From Lutjanus erythropterus (taxonomy: Eukaryota > Chordata > Actinopteri > Lutjaniformes > Lutjanidae), in contig CM034613.1 of assembly GCA_020091685.1 (NCBI GenBank), forward strand, positions 14,452,169 to 14,516,168: 64,000 nt of DNA, written 5' to 3'. Below the pieces are notes generated by a model that made no database searches, had not been told where the DNA came from, and saw only the letters and a list, made by a program, of their open reading frames with translations. Shown piece by piece: positions 58,681 to 64,000 of the stretch. How positions within the stretch are numbered: the first letter of the stretch is position 1; each line of letters starts with the position of its first letter. Position numbers and translations under genes: made by a program.

Positions 58681-60017
58681 TGTATGGTAAACATGAAGCA
58701 GGAGCAAGTTTAGCAGCTGGCTAGCTTAGCTTAGCACAAAGACTGAAATCAGGGGGAAACAGCTGGCACCGCATGATCCAAAGGTAATAAAATCCGCTTA
58801 TGAGCATCTTTATAGGTCCAGTGTGAAAAGATTTATGGGGATTCATTGACAGAAATTGAACATAATGGTCATAATCATGTTTTCATCCCATTGTTGTGTT
58901 TTCATTACCTTAGAATCAGCCTGATAAAGCAGACGTGAGTCCCCGTCCACAGAGGCTGCCATGTTGCACTACTATGTTTCTACAGTAGCCAAATACTGGC
59001 TCTGGAGAGTGTCTTTCATATTTTTTGTGAGTTTTGCAGTAGTGTTGGACAATATGTTTCATTTTCCAACTGCCCACCATCAGCCGTCACTTCAGATGCT
59101 ACTAGATCCTTCACACTGGTCCTTTAAAGCTCCCTAAAAAATATTTTCTCTCACGCATATTGAATTTGCACAGAAATTGAAGTGTAAAAACCACGATCTG
59201 ACGTTTCTTGTCTCTTAGCATGGAAGCAAGTAAGCAGATTTCATAAAATGTCGACTCTTTAACCAGTCACACCTACATATTTACAAAACCAAAAAATCAA
59301 CTAAGCTTGCAGTTTAAACTATTCAATACATTTGAATATCATGGCAACTCTGCCAACTATTTGTTTGATATTTGTCTGTTTTTGGTCTTTTTCAACAGCC
59401 ACTTTTTCCTTACAAAACAGCCGCAGGCAGATCACACACTCGGCATCTAACAAATGAGTTCACTTGCCATCAGTGTGGTCTCAAAGCCTTCACTTGTGTC
59501 TTTGAAGTTGGAAAAACTCCCACTAGAAGTCACTTGTAAGGTGAACAAAGATGCCAAACATATTTAAATGAAGGCTGTTGAGACAACAACACACAGACCT
59601 ACATGAAGGTTTATGGCTTTCTGACCCCTCCCAGATAAACAAGAATGACCTGACCCGTTTGTGGTGGGGATGATATAACACACACGGTAACACAATGCAC
59701 ACACTTTTGGGAAAGCATTCTGGCTGGAGGAGAAACCGAGGCAGTCACACAAGCAGAAAGTCTAATAAAGCCCATGCCACATTTCCAAGCATGATCATTT
59801 TAAATAATAGGCTCCCTTGTACTGAGGCTGAGGTTTGGGCTGTGAGGAGGGTGGTCATGGGGCTCCCCAATGTGATGGCAGTGCACTAATCTGCCCTGCA
59901 TGGCCCATTCACATGTGTTCACACCATTGTTTCCACATTCTAAACAGGAACTGCAATGCTACTCAAGGGAATTGTAAATGCGGTGTGCAGAAACCTTCAA
60001 TTAAATCCTCCTCTTAT
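58681..60017. other. Intergenic; last 0.6 kb non-repetitive
   Basis: 58690-59200 resembles worn repeat sequence (GCTAGCTTAGCTTAGCACAA). 59390-60010 has balanced composition, no repeat ends and no coding frame. It lies about 2 kb 5' of the rbpj start and could hold proximal regulatory elements, which is inference. Confidence 0.35.
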
Positions 60018-61380
60018 TTAAAGGGACAGCTCACCATGAAATAAAAAAAAAAATACACGTGTTTCCTCTTACCTGTAGTGCTGTTTATCCATCGAGCTTG
60101 TTTTTGTGTGAATTGCAGGGTTTTGGAGATATCAGTTGTGGAGATGTTTGCCTTCTCTTGAATATAATGGAAATAGATTGCGCTCTACTTTTGGTTTAAA
60201 CAACTCAATGTCACTTTCAAGAAATCATGATCAGGTTTGAGGCTGCAGCCAGTGATTATTTTTATAGTTGATTATTTGATTGCTATTTTTTTTATATATC
60301 TTCAAATGGCTTGTATTGTTCACAACTCAAAGATATCCAATTTACTGTCATAGAGTACTAAAAAAATATTTGCATTTAAGGAGCTGGAATCGGAGAATTT
60401 TTCTTTAAAAATAACTAATAATCAACTGCTCGATTACTAATTGCAGCTCTAACAAGGCAACACAAAATAATTCACACAATAAAAAAGTGCTCAGTATAGT
60501 ACCGGGACAATATCTAATTAATCTTATTTAGTTAATTAAAGGGGCTGCTACTGAATGCTGCATTGTTTTTGTTTTGCAATTGCACATACATAATTCACAT
60601 TTTCTGCCAAAGAAAATTCATGGCAATTTTTTGCACATGCTTGGGCTAGTTTTATTCTATTTTATTATATAATGAAAGCAGAAGCACTTCAAGTTAAAAA
60701 GAAAAAATAATTTTATACGACCAAAAAAATGCTGTACAAGATGTCATGTTTATTTAGCTGGCCCCGTCACACAACCGTGTAGATCTTTGAGACATGAGAA
60801 CCACAGCTGCACACACTTCTGCATCAAACTTGTGAATAGCAGAAAGGAAATGTTAAGTGGTGTGGTGCTACTTTACACCTGCAGAAAAAATACAGCAAGA
60901 TGCACCATTTGTGACAAGAAAGTGCCAAACAGCAGCAACACGAGTAACCTCAAACTTTTAAAAACAACACACCCTAGAAATTCTAAGAAGGCTGAGCAAA
61001 AACAAGATTACCATTTTATTATGATTTTTATTATACTATTTCTGTAAAATACATTATTTTTTACACTTATAAACATTTTTTTTATTTAATTGCACTCTTT
61101 GCTTTTGTAATAAATTTGTGTGTCCTGTGATTTTCTGATCTTTTTCCTCCCTAAAAATCTGACATTATTTTTAAATATTCCATAACTATTTTTTTTTAAA
61201 TGCCTGTATCTATACTGGAAAAAATGTGACTATCAGTGTCATATCAATTAAAAAAAAGTTTGGTATTTCCCATCTCTAATTTCCAAAATTTGTCAACTCA
61301 CATCAACCTACATAGATACATAGCAATACAGGTATGAGGAAAAATATGTATTTTTGATTTGGGTTGAACTGTCCCTTTAA
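60018..61380. mobile_element. Nested TTAA-type element containing a BED-finger transposon relic
   Basis: Outer ends TTAAAGGGACAGCTCACC and GGTTGAACTGTCCCTTTAA are inverted and include TTAA. Inside lie a TTGATTATTTGATTGCTA-type MITE (about 60240-60455) and an unrelated insertion holding the BED-finger remnant at 60787-61047. Confidence 0.6.
60787..61047 (+). pseudogene. hAT/ZBED transposase fragment (BED zinc finger remnant)
   Basis: An 86-codon open frame contains TARCTICDKKVPNSSNTSNL followed by KLLKTTHP. The CxxC and the HP end match a BED zinc finger of hAT transposases and ZBED proteins. The expected histidine in NLxxHLxxxHP is replaced (NLKLLKTTHP), so the finger lacks one metal ligand. 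The frame ends soon after in a hydrophobic tail with no catalytic domain. It is a dead fragment nested in another element. Confidence 0.55.
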
Positions 61381-61613
61381 AGTCAATGTATTCTTGTATG
61401 CTCAGCACCTCTCCTCATTGCTGTCTATATTACTGGAGAGTATCATAGAACAAAAATCATATTTTGGCTGTAATTACATGCAGCTGTTAATGCTGAACAC
61501 GACAGAGACGCCATGAGTAGGACAGGGTACATACTAGAAAATGTGTGTGAGCCTGGGAAAACCGAGGATTTCCCCCAAACCAATCGGTGCTGTAATTTAT
61601 TACCCGGTAAACA

Positions 61614-61621
61614 CGTGGGAA
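61614..61621 (+). promoter_or_regulatory. rbpj: Perfect RBPJ/CSL binding site 1
   Basis: CGTGGGAA, the high-affinity CSL consensus (YGTGGGAA), lies 335-342 bases 5' of the rbpj start codon. It overlaps an E-box, CACGTG, at 61612-61617. Confidence 0.55.
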
Positions 61622-61742
61622 TAGTATTTCAGCGCCACAAGATAAACAACTACTCCACTTCGCGCAAATCTCGCGAGAGTGGGCGCTCCCTCTGTGCTCG
61701 CCTATTGTGAGAGTTTTCCAACTCTCGCGCGATCTTGGAAGT

Positions 61743-61750
61743 TTCCCACG
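61743..61750 (-). promoter_or_regulatory. rbpj: Perfect RBPJ/CSL binding site 2
   Basis: TTCCCACG on the plus strand, i.e. CGTGGGAA on the minus strand, 121 bases after site 1 and inverted to it. The spacing is much wider than the 15-22 bases of paired Notch dimer sites. Confidence 0.55.
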
Positions 61751-61955
61751 CCTGTTGTTGTGGCGTCTGCCCTTTTCGCTCACTCTCTCTCACTGCCGCC
61801 TCCCCTTTTTCTCTGTCTTCCTCACCCACCCCCTTTCTCTCCGTCTCCCTCGTCCCTACACCTCCAGTCTGCTTCTGTTGTCTCGGCGGATTGTTGGGCT
61901 GTGGGAGAGGAAAGGATATCGCGAGTATTGGAGTTTTGGTGAGAGTTTGTGGAAG

Positions 61956-61975
61956 ATGGCGCCTGTTGTGACAGG
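61956..61975 (+). CDS. rbpj: RBPJ (CSL) first coding exon, partial gene
   Basis: The exon reads MAPVVTG with the last codon split (phase 2) before GTGAGT. MAPVVTG is the N terminus of a vertebrate RBPJ isoform that continues GKFGERPPPKRL from the next exon. The split glycine fits that junction exactly. RBPJ is the nuclear DNA-binding effector of Notch signalling, acting as a repressor without, and activator with, the Notch intracellular domain. All DNA-binding exons lie beyond the right edge. Support comes from the seven-residue match, the splice phase, the promoter-like flank and the smim20-rbpj neighbourhood known from mammals. Other isoforms with different first exons may start elsewhere; none was identified here. 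Confidence 0.8.
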
Positions 61976-64000
61976 GTGAGTCTGAGATTCGGGGCTGGTG
62001 GTGGGGAGCGGAGTTTAGGAGAATACAAGTTATTGACATGAAACTGCTCAATTTTTACACATGTGCTGTAGCCTGGACACTCTGGCGTGTTTAGGCTACT
62101 GGTTTAGCAGTAGTAGAAGTCATTTCTTTGTCTCAATTTTGTGTTTTTTTCTTCTTTGACCAGTTAACGTTACTTGCCTGAGCTGACTGTTGCTGCAGTG
62201 TTTTGTGAGCTAGCCCCAGCTAAGCGATACTTCACCCTCGGTGGTCTTTTTTTCCCAGACAACGGCGAGCTGTTAGCTAGCAGGCTAGCCACTAGGCTAA
62301 ACACAACCACAGAGCCATGGTTTAGAAAACACATATGCTAGCATCATTTTCCCCAGACTGGAATCGGTAGTATAATTCCTAGTACTGCATTTGTTTTCGA
62401 AGCGTGCTCACCATTTAGCCGGGCAGCACGTTTACGAACTGGGTAGCTGTCCGATAATGGACGCTGGCTAGCGATATGTGACTGAAACACGTTGCGGCTT
62501 TGTGAGCAAGGCATCCTTTTTGGCAGTGTTTTGAAAATGTTGACTGCATTTGCAGATAGTTTACGCTTCGCTGTAAATTATTTGAGCTCAGGGCTGCCAC
62601 ACACAATGGACAAGCGTGTACTTTTAAGACTTCAGCTCCCTTTAAGTAAACGACAGTGCTGCTGGAAAATAGTGTTTACTACTTAATAACCTACACAGCG
62701 ATCTGCGTCTAAACTATGCAAGCAAATTTCTAATGTAAACCCCATCCCAGCTGTGGGTAGCCATAGATGTGGACAGTGGTGCTCAGCAATAGTATCTATA
62801 CTGCAGTGTAGAAATACTCTGTTACAAGTAAAGTCCTGCATTCAAAATCTTACTTATGTAAAAGTATTGGCATTAAATTGTACTTAGAGTACTCAAATTG
62901 ATGTACTCGTTGGGGCCGCACGATATGGTAAAAAAAAGTCATATTGCGATCAAGTTGACTGAAATGTTGCTATATACGTTTTTTTTTTAGACTGAAAAAT
63001 AAACAGTTTAAATGATGAAGACTTGATATTGTTGGGGTTTGTACCACAGAAACATGTTTTCTTTAATATGGAGCACAAGATTTTAGGCCAGGGCATCTGC
63101 AGTGCTTTTCAGTATAAGGCTGTTTTCTAAAACATTTTTCCTTCAAAGAAAATTGCAATTTGGTTCTGGTTTTGTGATTTGAATATTGCTCTTGGCCATG
63201 TTGCTATTTCGATAATGTTTCAATTAATTGTGCTGCCCTGTTGTGCAGTATGGCCCATTTCAGAATATAATACAGTTTAATATTGTATTACAGTTTCTGA
63301 GGTATTAATGTGTTCATCACTTTAATGTTGCAGCTGATGAGTGTAGACCTCTTTATATGAGGGCTACAACTAAAGCTTATTTTACTTGATTATTTTCTTG
63401 ATGAAGCAGTTAGTTTTTTGTCCATAAAATGGTGAAAATTGTTGATCAGTGTTTTGCAAGGTGACACATGCAAATGTTTTGGTCACAACCCCCAATTTAC
63501 TGTCACAGAGCAGTAAAGAAACTAGAAAATATTAACATTTGAGAAGCTGGAATCAGAGAATTTTGACTTTATGCTCAACAAATGACTCAAACCGATTACC
63601 ATAATAGTTTGCAATTGATAGTTAACAACTAATTGATTAATCATCGCTGAAAACCTCTCAGTGATATGAAATGACATCATGTCTGTGATATCAGTATTTA
63701 CTGTGGTGCAAAACAAACCCACATTTAAAGCTGCGCCTGCGTCTGGGACTGTTGCTAACTATGAGTTTTACAAAGTGTGGTAATCAAACTTGGTTAGCAC
63801 ACCAATTAAAATTTGACACAGTAATACTAATCGTCTGAAATTATGTAACAGTTCATCATGAAACCAGTTATTGTTTCATCCCTACTGCTGGTTAGGCATG
63901 AGTTTCCCCTGGGATCCATAAAGTTTTATCTTAACCTATAATAATTCATGATCATTTATTTGTTTATTATAATTTGCATTAATAATCAGACTCTGCAAGC
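61976..64000 (+). other. rbpj: rbpj intron 1, 5' part
   Basis: Begins GTGAGTCTG and has no acceptor-bounded exon with RBPJ sequence before the window ends. The first 0.6 kb is CpG-containing. 62775-62905 is an AAGTACTT-type MITE fragment, and 63359-63655 is the GGGCTACAACTAAAGC element family also present in smim20 intron 2. Confidence 0.7.

Larger units (their letters stand above)
61381..61955 (+). promoter_or_regulatory. rbpj: rbpj promoter and 5' UTR
   Basis: Contains CCAAT at 61580-61584, a perfect TCTCGCGAGA at 61669-61678, a near copy CTCTCGCGCGA at 61722-61732, and a pyrimidine-rich likely start region (61770-61870). AAGATGGCGCC at 61953-61963, a YY1-type element, spans the ATG. No TATA box is visible. 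The composition shifts to CpG-rich compared with the preceding desert, as expected of a broad housekeeping-type promoter. Confidence 0.7.

Noticed and set aside
61614-61750. Canonical paired Notch dimer (SPS) site
   Set aside because: The two CGTGGGAA sites are 121 bp apart, far from the 15-22 bp required for cooperative Notch dimers. Kept only as independent sites.
61487-62051. Frames on both strands over the rbpj promoter
   Set aside because: CpG- and pyrimidine-rich 5' flank opens several frames. The seven-residue MAPVVTG exon with a matching donor explains the coding content.

Overview
The window is teleost fish genomic DNA, probably from a percomorph-type ray-finned fish. The genes have short introns with GT-AG splice sites. 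They lie in AT-rich sequence full of small inverted-repeat transposons, a tRNA-derived SINE, TG, AC and GATA microsatellites and minisatellite arrays. I support four protein-coding loci; the last runs off the right edge after its first coding exon.

Left part (1-8.2 kb). A minus-strand gene at 4253-1875 encodes a secreted 333-residue protein with two C-type lectin-like domains. I rebuilt it from five exons that join in frame. A perfect 18-bp-stem inverted repeat lies seven bases 5' of its start codon. From 5.1 to 7.6 kb there is a duplicated non-coding-looking segment and at most one weak exon candidate.

Centre-left (8.2-19.7 kb). man2b2 (minus strand, 19 exons, 1017 residues, intact GH38 alpha-mannosidase) and smim20 (plus strand, 3 exons, 69 residues, cytochrome c oxidase assembly factor and phoenixin precursor) are arranged head to head. 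Their start codons are 756 bp apart. The shared promoter region is largely made of two tandem MITE-like elements whose inverted ends carry the CTCGCGAGA promoter motif. A CACGTGAC box lies next to the lysosomal gene.

Right part (19.7-64 kb). About 42 kb contain no gene I can support. They hold MITEs, a SINE, TIR-bounded arrays of GGTTCTA/TAGAACC repeats, a large ACTTGAGACTTG array, a TTTTGTCTTGTTACATC array, a nested BED-finger transposon relic, and a few non-repetitive islands that could be regulatory. At 61956 the first coding exon of rbpj (the Notch effector CSL) begins. Its promoter has a perfect TCTCGCGAGA, an AAGATGGCGCC YY1-type motif over the start codon, and two perfect CGTGGGAA sites, the sequence RBPJ itself binds. 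The rest of the window is rbpj intron 1.

The smim20-rbpj neighbourhood also exists in mammals (human 4p15.2), which supports both calls. The genes do not form one pathway: man2b2 trims lysosomal N-glycans, smim20 acts in mitochondria, rbpj is a nuclear transcription factor, and the lectin is probably secreted.
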